Assembly: GCA_016490735.1 (NCBI GenBank)
Contig: JAEMWC010000616.1
Coordinates: 190,001 to 254,000, forward strand
Length of the DNA: 64,000 nucleotides
Source of the DNA: Pachyseris speciosa
Lineage: Eukaryota; Cnidaria; Anthozoa; Scleractinia; Pachyseridae
Reading direction: 5' to 3'
The position numbers and the translations under genes were made by a program. The notes beneath the pieces were generated by a model. The model made no database searches. It was not told the DNA's origin and saw only the letters and a program-made list of their open reading frames with translations. This document shows, piece by piece, positions 22,133 to 34,100 of the stretch (positions within the stretch are counted from its first letter, which is position 1; each line of letters starts with the position of its first letter).

Positions 22133-25100
22133 TCTGGTTGAAGATGGTATCGGTGCGGTAGAACGGGTTTTTGAAAAAAAATGGGTAGGGCGACGGTGGT
22201 CAGACCCCCGGAGACAGTCACCAAACGCTGAAATGAAAAAGGAATTGTTTAATGGTGGGTCAACGTCCATCAAATGCGTAATATACAATATTTGCAATGG
22301 AAAGTCTGTGGTCGTAAGATGCATCACCGACAAGCGGATAACAAAGTGAAGTGGTTGCAATGATGACAGCGCAGGAAACGTTGTTGAACCCACTAGCGTT
22401 TGAAGTGTTCGCAAATGGTCACACCGGCGTCGGGATGCGTGGGGAATACATACTGGACGTCTGTTCAACACTGGAAAGTAAGCGAAACATGTTTATTGGA
22501 AGCGATGATTGTGACCGGAGTTTGTCTTGCATGCGTAGATGGTGCGAGTGTCGCAATGTCTGCATAACAGCAACCCAGTTCGCACACCATGTGCGCAGAT
22601 TACTCTTACTACCCAGGGGTGCGTGGGGAGTCTGTGACAATGGTCCGCTAGACATTAGGAAAGGAATGGAAGTAGTCAATCTCTTGGTCAAAGAAGCGGG
22701 TGGGGAGATGGAGGCAAGTGTGACCCACTCGTTCCCAGTACTGGGATATATGGCTGAACAGAGGAGGGTGTGGGGCAAGATCTGAAACATACCGAGGAAA
22801 AATGACATTTTACCACCTTTAATCACATAAATGGTGCAAAGCGTAGGTACTGCGTGCACGCATGTGTTGACCGCAGTGGCTGAAGTGAGGGCAGATGATG
22901 ATCATGACTTTGGCTGGGTTGACTGTGTACCCTTTGGTGGCGGGGCGCACATAGGACCAACAGACCATGGGAGCAATGAACATCTGCGGAGAGAACAGGC
23001 AGTCAATTGAATTGGAGGATATGGCGCATGGCGTGGCGGTGGGGTACGTATAGCCAGCGACCGCAGGCAAAGAAGTGGGGGCATATGACGATTCTGTCTT
23101 GGGTGGGGTGAGCGCAGTTGAATTGCAGCATGGGATCAATGAAAGTCTGCGGAAAAAACAAGGCAAAGGGAAGGAGATGAGAGGCATTTAATAATCTACA
23201 TGCGTGACATAACAGTAACGAATGGTGTGGTGGTTACAATGTTTGTTTTTAAAATCAACCATCGATCGCAAGTGAAGAAGCGCAGGCGTCTGACAATCAG
23301 CTCTTGGGTGGGATCGAGGCTGGCTAGGCGTATCAGGGGATCAATGACGACCTGGGAAAAGAGAAAACACCGAAGGGAAGACCGCTGTGATCGTGAATTA
23401 AACGACCATGGTTGGATCGAAAGCAACCCCATCTCATGGGCATGCCCTTGTCTATCCAACTGTCGTATTTGGCAGGCCACCCCAACCACCTGACTTTTAT
23501 ACGTCGTCTCTTCCTCTGCAAAATCTTCTCCACTCGAAACAAGGGCTCATCGGTCATGTTCACGCGTTTCAGGTCCTGTTGGTAAAACGTGTTCTCCACC
23601 GGCGTACCATCCCATTCTTGCAGCCGATAACTGGGCACGAACCCCGGCACCAGTCGACGCACCACAAACACCTCCTCCGTCCAGCCCGGCAGGTAGCTCT
23701 TTTGAAACACTCGGTGCTTCTTGTTCAAACGGACGCGCGTCCCCACCGGCAGGGCAGGTGCCTTGGCGCGCCGCCGGGGCTTGGCACGCAGTCGATCCGC
23801 ATACAAGCGTTCCCACACCGCCGCCCGTTGCCCGCTGTGACTTCATGGGGCGCCATCCCGATTCTGCGATGCATTGTACCCCTTGACCAAATCCTGTAAC
23901 GCTTCCAAGTACTTGTACGACCCTTGAGCCGTGAAGTAGCGGTACAATAGATCTTTGAACGTGCGGTTAAACCATTCGGCCACCGTCACCTTGGTATTCC
24001 CTCTGGTGGAAAAGTGAGCAATGCCCCAAAGTTTCAACAACGCCTGAAAACTCCGATTGTAAAACTCTTTGCCCGCATCCGTTTGCAACCGATGGGGTGG
24101 ACGTCCCTGGGCGCGTCTCAGAATGATCACAAAGGCGTTGCTGACGGCCGGTCCCGTCTTGGGCTTCGCCGGTTCCACCCACGCGTACTTGGACAGCACG
24201 TCGATCACAGCCAACAGATACCGTTGGCCCTTGTTGACGCTGGCCAATTTTTGGACTTCTATCAAATCGGCCACCAGCTGTTGATCGCGGTCAAACACCA
24301 ACACGGGCAGGGTGGGAAATCGGACACGTCCCGGCCGATGCGAGGTGTAACTGCACACCCCTTCCAAGACATCTCGCGCTCTGCGCAACGAAATCGTCTT
24401 GGCCTCGGCAAACCGACGCACTCCACCCAGACTTCCCACTCCCGTCGGGGAGTCGTATTCGGCCGCCAAGACCGCACTGGTCTTCTTTTTGACTCTCCGC
24501 TTGGACATCAGGCAAAACACACCCTTCGTAACTCTCTTTATTTACATTTTTACATCACTTTTTGGGAATCAATGGTTGACAGGCTCCAGTCAGAGTCCTT
24601 GGGCTCCTCCTCCTCGTCGTCCGACGAGAGCACCATATCGTCCGACGTGTCCGAGTCCGCCATTTCCTCCGGGTAGTTTGTACCGTTTGCAAAGCGCGCA
24701 GCCATCGGGCTGCCAATACAATTTGTCCTCGTGCGTGTCATACCCGTACGCATCGCGCATCAGCTCCCGACATTCCTCGCCAATTAATGGCCGAGCTCCC
24801 CTCCTACGAAGAAGAAGTGAATACCACACCCTTGTGTCCTTTTCACGGGTGTCCCTTGGAGTACCTCACCTCCAAAAACGATTGGCCCTACGTCCGATGC
24901 AGTCGCGTAAAGATTCTGCCCTACGGTGGAGCCCTACCCGACTGCGTGATCTTCACGTCTCAGGAGTAGGCTCCCATGTATTTGCAAAGCATTCGTCAGC
25001 AACGTCACCCCGACCTCCACTTCGGAGATGGCAAGACGCTGCCCAACCAGCACTGTTGGTGCAATCAACGCCTGCGGCTAACCACCAGTCACTCCTAGAA

Positions 25101-28100
25101 CAATCCGGGCCGCATGTTCCTGGCCTGTGCCAAAAGGATTTGTTCCTTCTTTCAGTGGTTGGACATGCCTTGGTCCTCACGCATCCTGCAAGAAATGGAC
25201 AGCCGCGGCCATCAAATGAACGCTTACCTCACCCATTCCACTACCCAGACCCACTTGGGAACATCCCAAGCCACCCAGACCCACCTGGCAGCCTCCCAGG
25301 TCACCCCCTTTGCTTTCCATGCACCGCTTCAAGGTCGATCGCATGCTACTACCCCACAAGAGGGTGCACGAGTGTTTGGCGGGCGCACCGCCCAAGAACT
25401 TTCCCGTCCTCTCAGACCGTATACGTGCTTGATCACGCCAGACCTTTACCTCTTTTTGATTGATCCACGTGACAAATAAAAAAGAGTTCTTCCATCCAGT
25501 GTCGTGCCATTTTTCGCAGCATGCCCATCCACATCATCACCGGCGGCGCCGCAGTCACCGACACCTTGGCAGAACATTTAGCCCTGCAACGCGGCCTGCC
25601 CTGTCGCGTGATCATCGGACCCCTGCATCCCCGGATACACCAGGGCATTCAACCTCTCCACCCATCGGCCATGGCCAAAGCTCTGCCGCACGTACGCGCC
25701 GTGGCCCAAGCACTGGGAAAAACCTTGGCCAACCCCTACACCGAGGATCTCCTGGCGCGCAATTATCACATCGTCAAAGAAGTCGACACCGTGTTTGCCT
25801 TCGGTCGTTTCCACCCCGCCAAGACCCTTCCTGAGGTACCCCTGCACGAGACCTCCGCCGTGGAAGGTGGCACCGGGTGGAGCGTGGCTGTAGCCAAACG
25901 ATTGGGTAAACGTTTGTTCTTCTATGACGTCACCTTCAATCGCTGGTACAAATACTCGCCCCAATACGATTTTCTTCATTCTACTGTCATTTCACCCACC
26001 TTGTCCCACCGGAGTCCCATCGTGGGCGCCAGACAGCTTTACCTGTATCCCAGAGCGATGGACGAACTCAAATACCTCTTTCAAGCCTCCCAGCATGACC
26101 AATGCGACCGTCATGAACAAAGTCTGCCTTTGCATCGATTTGGAGGATTTTGTACTACCGGATCGTTTCCTGGTCAGAGAAATGGGATAGTGCGATCACC
26201 ACGGACAAGCCTGCGGTTCGCATCATTGCAGTCACGACTTACAATGAAGGACGTGACCTCCGCGCAAGAACGCCAGATATGGCAAGTCATCCGACAGGTG
26301 CATGGGTTACCCTTCCGCCCCGCCCTCGCCGAACTCGCCTACCCCTCGGAGGACCTACGCAAACACCTCAAAGCCCTCTACGACGAACATTCCACCAGCC
26401 ATTGGCAGCCAGCGCCCCGTCGTGGCTTACAAGGGCGTTCGAGTGGAACAAGACTTATTCAGGGAGATGGGTCTGCCCAGATTAGACCTAGAGGCCTTCG
26501 GTTGCCCCAAGTTCGACGACATGACACGCCTAAGCACCGCGGCCTCTTGTGGACACCACGTTAAAGCCCCCAAACGCCACTGCCCTAAAGTGGAATGTTA
26601 TCATTTTATTCAATGGATGCGCGCTCAATGCGGATTACCCAGAGACATGTCTTTTTCAATCAAGACCGTGTCACTCGTTTGACTGCCAAGCATTAAAAAC
26701 ACAGTATCATAGTGTTGGTCATGACTCTTGACAGATTTAAGGTGGGGGTTAAAAAACCCGGGGTGTCTTCTTCACCGCACGTTGATCTTGTGGGTCGGGT
26801 CCAGGGGCTGCGGCAATGGGGCACGCCCAGTATTGATGAGGCACTTGTTGTTGGTATTGCCTCCTACACCACAGATACAGGCACTGCTTGTGCACGTAAA
26901 ATCCACAGCAACGCCTCACCATTGTCGTCTTTTCGATGTGAACCGGCTCGCTCCCGACCACCCGTTTTTCTCACTGTACAAAATGTCCATGCAAATCACA
27001 CAGGTGTCCCGCGCAAAAGTCAATGGACTTGCTCCGACGCAACGACATGATGAACAATGAACCCACGTGCCCGCGACTCCCTTTCACAAACCACGCATCC
27101 ACCAATCACCATTCAGGATGACGTCATCCACCGGGGCGATGGGGGTCCCCCTCCCTCTCTCACCTGTCACATAACACCCCTCCCACCCTCTCCCATTGGT
27201 CCCTCAGCATCTCATATAACAATCCGCCCTCACTCCCACGGCTCACATTCATCATGGCGCGACGTCGCAATGAATCAGTGATCATGTGCTTTCAGACAAA
27301 GTGGGTACCGACCCGTGCGTCATTTGCATGCCCCTGTACCATGACGACACGAATGAGTTGCCCCACCGAGCCCTCTGCTGCAACGTCAGCCAGCATCTGC
27401 CTTGTATTTACCAGTGGCTGCAGTCCCTCAACGACCGTCGCATGCCATGGTAAGAGTGGGCCTGCCCCCATTGCCGACAGTCGGGTTACTTGTTAAACCA
27501 CACCAACGACCCGTGTCACATATGCCAGTCCCATGACATCGACGGCCACTTCGTCTGCACCGAACGTTTGCCGTACTGTTCCGTGGCCCTGCACCACACT
27601 TGTTTGTACAGACACGTGGTACGCTTCATCCGGGTCACACCAGATCACTTCCGCTGCCCCAGGTTCCACACTCGACTGCACACCCACTTCCCAATTTGGC
27701 CCGCACTTAACCCGAGAACAGACCATCCACCTCCACGCCGCGGCCAACGCCTAGCATCACAGGCCTAAGACTTGCAACGGCATCTGGTAATCTCTCTCCC
27801 GGGTCAACCAGGCAGAGCCGAACAGCGCTTCGGGCAAACCCGAGGACGAGGCCGCGGCATCCGCCACGCCTACCAACACGGAGTGCCACGCCAACCAAGT
27901 GAATGAAAATCAAATGTAAAAAAACTTATACATGTGTCATTAAACAGGTTGCAAACTGATTTCACGTGTTTGCTCATTGCCGTAGACCCTGTGGCCCAAT
28001 GGATAAGGCATCTGACTACGGATCAGGGGGTTGCAATTTCGAATCCTACCGAGGTCTCTCTTTCTCTTTTTTTCAACAATATCATTAAATTCATTCCATC

Positions 28101-31100
28101 CAAACAGTGTGTGTTCCTTGTAGTCCACTCTAAGACTCCTTTTCCCGTCTCGGTCACGTGATGCAGCGATGCTCTTCTCTGATTGGTCCATTCCGAGTTT
28201 GACGAGTTGATTGACAGCTCGTTCTGGCTTCTGATTGGTTGAAATTTTTGACAGTTTTTGGGTCTATAGTAGCCCATAATACTACTTTCCTCGCATTCAC
28301 AATCTCAACGAATCAGTTAACCTATGGTGAAATGAGGTTAAAAACTATGTGTAATCAACCATGGTATTAACATCCACTACGTATAGAGAAATCGTTTCTT
28401 CAAACGATAATTTTAACAAGCTACCTATCATACCTTGGCTTTGCCGAGAGGAATGATAGACTCAGTGAGGCATTTCAGCTGGGATGCACTTAGGAGAAAA
28501 CATAGATGCGGTTAAGAAGTAGATTTCTCTAATTGTGCTGGATTTTTCAGTCCGTCATAAGGTTCTGCCGTTTCGTTTTTCCTTTAAAATCAGTCTTTGT
28601 TTTTATAAATGACTCCATAACTAAACTGAAATGAAATACCAAATGAGCCGTACGCCGCATTGATTATTCTGATTGCTCCCGACGATATGTGGTCGCTGGA
28701 ATCATTCCCGTTTTTAATTCTAAAGTATAACTTAAGGCGGTCAAATAAGGTCAAAAATCATATTTCAGTAACCACAGGCTTTAAAACTACATGGCGATAG
28801 ACATGTTTACAGTAAGGAGAGGTTAAGGGAAACATAAAAGCGTTGAAAGGTTTGATGCGCTTAGAAACGTAGAACTGATGTAGATCAGTAGACGGAATAT
28901 ACGAATCTCTATTTCCTCCCGAGATTAAATGGGCGCCCAACCTTCACTTGGCAGCCAACGTTATGCCGTTTTCATCACAAGCTTAGTTTGGGATTACAAC
29001 AAAGTTTGGAAGATCCCACTCTCTATAAGACGTTTTAAAGTTGCAATGACACCCTGTTCCTTATTGAAATAAAAAGAAACCAATAAAGTTTTCCTTTCAA
29101 GCAGTCCTCACTATTGACCACTGAAAAGTTTCCAGTGAGAACGAATTGACTTATGATGGTAAAATAAAGAGGTAAACTAAGGCTGGTTTTTCAGTTAACC
29201 ACGACCTTAGCCTCCTCTAGCTAAGGAAGAGAAACCTGTAGCCGTGTTTCAAAGGAAACAACAGCTGGCTGGGAATGGACTCCTGTAGCTGGCCATCTAT
29301 CATGCATAAGCTAGAATTATTTAGGATTTTAGCTGGAATGAACTGAAGAGAAAATTGCTATGCACGGAAAATAAATATCTCTTCAGAGGCAGATCTGGAT
29401 TTCTAAATATTCAAGAGTTTTTCTTATTCGACTCCTTTTCGAAACTATGTTTCCACTTGAAACCTTCCAGACCACTGAATATGCTAATAATGTACGATTG
29501 ATTGATGTGGTTGTTATAACCGTGGTCAAGTATGTATAAGTCGATGTGGTTCCTCAGGGTCTGAAATTGTCTTCTACTAACCACGGGCTGTAAAGCACGT
29601 TGTGAATCAGCTAGGAAAAAGCTAAATAGTGGTGCTGATAGAAACATTCGGGCATGTATCTTGTCCGAAATCAGATCAACGCGGAAGCTTTACTTTTGCT
29701 TGTTTGGTGGAATTTCAGTCATCTCAAACTGTTATAACAGTACCCTTTTTAAAATTCCTCTCTATCGAAGACTTTTAATTATGTGAAGACAAAGTGACAC
29801 GTAATCTGGATCGAATTTTACACAGACGGGAGCTAAGACTTTGAATGCGATCGCATGGGAGCTTTTAAAAGAAAACGCCTTGTGCAATTTGTGATGTTAC
29901 CAAATTGCCTTTTAGACCCAATTGGTCAGTATTAGCGAGACGTCCATATTTCTCTCTAAATTCAGCAGCTGAAGTTTACATTGCCAATTTGAAGGAGTTT
30001 CTTAAATTGCTTCCTTATACCTGTTGTCGGTATTTTACCATGTTCCTCCCATTCATAATCACTACGAATTAACTTAATGTTGAACTGAGGTCAAAAAATG
30101 CGTTATCAACCGTGGCGCCAACATCCACCACGCCATTGCGATGATAAACTCAATGAAATAGAACTGGAATGGACTGGACATAAAACTTTGATGCCGTTAA
30201 AACGTGTCCCTATTTGTTCAGAATTTAATCGTTACAAGGTTCATTTTCGTTTTTCCTTAAAAAACACTTTGCCTAAATGATCCAGAACTCAGTAAGAAAA
30301 TGACATACCAACTGAATCGTACGCCGCATTGGCTGATATGATTGCTTCCGACAATGGTCGCTGGAATTATTCCAGTGTTTAATTCTAAATTATAACTTAA
30401 GGTGGTCAAATGAGGTCAAAAATAATATTTCATAACCATAGGTTATTAATAGTTTTTATTTTCGTATTTCTTTATTGACCTTGTATTGTACATATATATT
30501 GTGGAGAGAATCAATAAAAAAAAACCACATGGCAATCATGTTTGTGACGTTAATGGAATCATAAAACGTTGGTTAGATCAGTCAGCAGAAGATACGGTTA
30601 TCCATCTCCTCCCGCGATTAAATGTGGGCGCAGACGCTATTAAGAGGGTAGTCCGGTCAAATGCCTTATCCTTCTTATATTTCAGTGCACTTTTACTTGA
30701 AAATCTCGCCCCAGATTTCATTCAATCGTGAAATGGCTCATCTATTTTGGCGTACCTCTACAGCAAATGTTTGTGAGTGTTGTTCTTACAAGTTTTTTTT
30801 ATTGCTTTAAAGAAAGGTTTGGGGGACGGGGTAATGTGGATAAGTAAGGACAACTGGAAAATATCATTTGGATTTGTGGGTGGTTGAAAATTAATAGTAA
30901 AAGTGAATAAGTAGACCATCGCCAGAAAGTCCGCCACCAAAACAAAGTGCCCCGGATTGCTAATTCAGACTCTCCCCCTTAAATGGCATTAGAAGACTTT
31001 TTGAAAACTGCTTGTAGTGAGTGTAAATCCTTTTCAGCACCATAAAACACACATTATCCTTTTGAATCATTTTAATCTTGTATTTTCCAGGCTTGTGTTA

Positions 31101-34100
31101 ATTCTTGTGTTTTCTCCGGTCCTTTCTCCTGATTATTCCTCCTGCAACAAAAATACGTTTTAGACTTTTGCAGTTGTTTTTAGCAGCGGATATGTGCTGA
31201 ACACAAACAGAAATAAGAAAAAAAAAAGAGAAAAATTCCCGGAAGTTTGTATCTCTTTTAAGCTCCCCCTTGGGCCAGATTTTCGAATGAGGACTCCCCC
31301 CAGGTGGAAACAGTGGGATGTGTTGGTCAGTAGTAAAACATAATGCATTTTAAATTTACATATGTCAAAATTAATATAATTATTTTATACTTACATTTTG
31401 AAGAAGGTAAACCTTATAGTCCCCCTAAGAGGGGGGACCGACTTGCTAAAGGAACAGCTTGGTGTTGGGGCCAATGGCCCACACCTCTTTAGCAGGGCCA
31501 AGGTATGGACCCATTGTCCCATGCTGTTTGTGGCTTGCCATAGTTGTTCCAAATTGGCTGTAAGCGACTGTCTGTTCTGAAACGGAAAATGAATGTTACA
31601 TTATTCATTGCATTTCTGACCACTCCCCAGTCCCGGGGAAACACTATGAGAAATTTGAAATCCAAACTAACAATTGCTGGCCAACGAACTGGATTCCCCT
31701 CCTGAAAAGGAATTGTATAATATTATTCTCTGAAATGGCCCATTGCATGTTCACTCCTGGGCTTTGGCAGGGGAGAGGGGAGTGGGTGGCCAAGGGCTGA
31801 CAGCTCACAGAACAGAAATGGGGACAATGGAGCTCTCACTAATGAAAGCTGAAATTCCTGTAAAAAAACTAAAATAACAAAAACAAAAAGCCTTGGCCCA
31901 GGTGATCTGAGTAGGTCAAAAAACAAACAAAGATCAAAACCCTTTTTGAAAGACAAAAGCATAACAAACAAAATTCCTCAGACAAGTTTTTCTCATTTTT
32001 CTCATATTGTTTTGTGTATTTTATCACTTTTCTAGTTATCTCTTTTGGATGCGAAAGCATTTTGATGTAGATGCAGATGTAGACAAGCACCTGTATAAAG
32101 TGCCATTCTTGCACATTTTGGGTTGTTTTGGCCTAAAAAATTGAACTCACAAAAATTAACTGTGTCTATATCAGATATAAAGCCACTCATTTAACATTGA
32201 TTTCTTTTGTATTCCATTCATGAATTATTAATGAATTTTTGAAGTAAAGTACTTTTCAGAACAACTGCATCTGGAGGAAAGACCTCTCCTAGTCCTCAGC
32301 TTTTGGAATGTGAAAGCGAGCAGACATTCTCACACCTGAACAAACTTACCGGTAGTTTGGGAGAAACTCCTCCTCAACTCCTATGGGAAATGGTTTTTCT
32401 CATTCGAGAATAGGTGTGTGCAGCATAAATGATTTGCTGACATTCAAAGAACAATTTGTTCATTTCACAAGTACTTACATTATAACTGCACATACTAAAT
32501 ACCTGATTATAATTTCTTACATAACCAGCTGCATTGATGGATATCCAGGATTAGACATCTACAGTAAATTGTATTCACCTGAATCACTAGCCACTGGGCT
32601 AATGACCTTTAGAAAACTACTAGCCCACAGTGCAACTAAGGAGCCCAAGCTCCTTCCCAGGATCTTGGTCACTGTAAGGGTGACCATGCTTACCAAGACC
32701 ATGTGTAGATTAAAAGAGGGCTTCAGGTGATCCACAGTTTTCTGGTTAAGACCACATGGAATGGTAGTTTTTAAATACATCCTTTGTCATTCTCATTAAA
32801 ACTATATGTGATTTGTCATCTTAAGTCTACTAGCCCAAGGTATACTAAATGTGTGATTTTTACTAACCTCTGGCTACAGGGCTAGTGGAGATGTCGAACC
32901 CTGGACATCAGTTTTGGGTTTTCAAAACCACAGTAAACCCATATGGATTGTTGTTGAAAATAGCAAAACCGGAAGTTGAAATTAATATTTGCTTTGCTTC
33001 GATTCCCTAAACTCATAAATTCTGTGCATAATTTGTTCAAAACGTGTTCCATCTCAATTAAGTCTTAGATCTGTAGAAATACAACCTGTTACAAATTTTC
33101 TCATCTTTATCATTCCGCGGGTTGAGATTCTGGGATCATAATCATTTTTTGTCCCAAATCCCACAACAACGTAATCAGCAGAAAAGTATTGTGACATAAT
33201 TAAAAAACTGGTGCTTTATCCTGGTGCAAATTACCCTGCTAGCAGCAGACACTGGTGTGAATTGCAACTGCCAAGCAATAGTCTTGCATCACTTAAGCCA
33301 ATTAGTCTTACAGAACCTAACACTCAAAATGTGACAAGGATACCTCACAAATTAATGTCATCTAGTAAGCTGACGGAAGCCACTCTAAGGGCACTTAGAG
33401 TGCCTAGGTGATGGTAACCTGTGATCAGGCGAAGTTTTTTTTTTGCGGCGGGAGGAAGGAAAAAACTACATCTGATACAATTTCTTGTCAATTTGTATGC
33501 CACCCTCTAAATTAACGGTTCTGTCAACACGAACGACAGATGCCATGAGACAAGCATGAGCTGTCAACAGCGATGTTATTTTGTGTCATATGATAAATGT
33601 CAGCCAATCAGATTTTACCAGAAATCCATGCAATTTTTGGCGTCAAGGAAAGGAACTTTTAATAATGCTCAACCGTTGATACAGTTCCTCTGTTTAAAAC
33701 GTCAAGAAATAAAGAATTTAATGAAAAAATTTGCCGGTGGAATGATAGAATCCTTTATTTTATTGCAAAGTGATCAAAAGTGTTGAATAAACTTTGATTC
33801 TGCAGCAGCACTTCTTGCCAACAGCATGCCCGTAAAATAAATGATTCGTGAACACAGTTCTTCCACGATCTGATTTCTCGATTTCTCTGTGGACCTCGAC
33901 TGACTAGTAAACTACCCAGTCGCAGCAGCACAATCTGCCTTCTTTTTAGATTCCCGAATTGTTGGTTCCGACTCACCACAGCTACAGAGTGTTAGAATCA
34001 GTCAGAACAATGCATTTTTTTCATCACTTTTGGGACAATTAGTAAATGACACTCTGATCTTGACAAATCCCATGGGAAGTACAGCTAAAATGTCTTCTTT

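Larger units (their letters stand above)
20704..28286. mobile_element. Polinton/Maverick-like element, 7.58 kb, degenerate
   Basis: The ends start 5'-AGTAGTAGTATGGGCTACT on the left and, read on the opposite strand, AGTAGTATTATGGGCTACT on the right. Similarity continues for about 200 bp on each side. The 5'-AG end and the 6-bp target duplication are Polinton hallmarks. The gene blocks from the left are: Cys-rich/RING-like modules (minus), chromodomain integrase (minus), CxxC/GRF zinc finger (plus), SLOG-like protein (plus), DEDD-exonuclease-like protein (plus), RING (minus), RING (plus) and a tRNA-Arg-like gene. I find no DNA polymerase B, capsid, protease or packaging ATPase, and the length is about half that of a full Polinton. 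Several genes have frameshifts or stops, and a LINE has inserted at 21547. It could be a deleted Polinton or a distinct short integrase-based lineage. Confidence 0.88.

Noticed and set aside
23547..23846. Gly/Ala-rich minus-strand frame overlapping the integrase
   Set aside because: It is a third frame over the integrase C-terminal part. The chromodomain-bearing frame is the supported one.
24399..25463. 354-residue plus-strand frame in the Polinton-like element
   Set aside because: It spans the antisense of the integrase and then the zinc-finger gene in another frame. The composition (Pro, Arg, Ser) is typical of a GC-rich shadow frame.
20704..28286. Full autonomous Polinton
   Set aside because: No DNA polymerase B, packaging ATPase, protease or capsid gene can be found, and the integrase and other genes are frameshifted.
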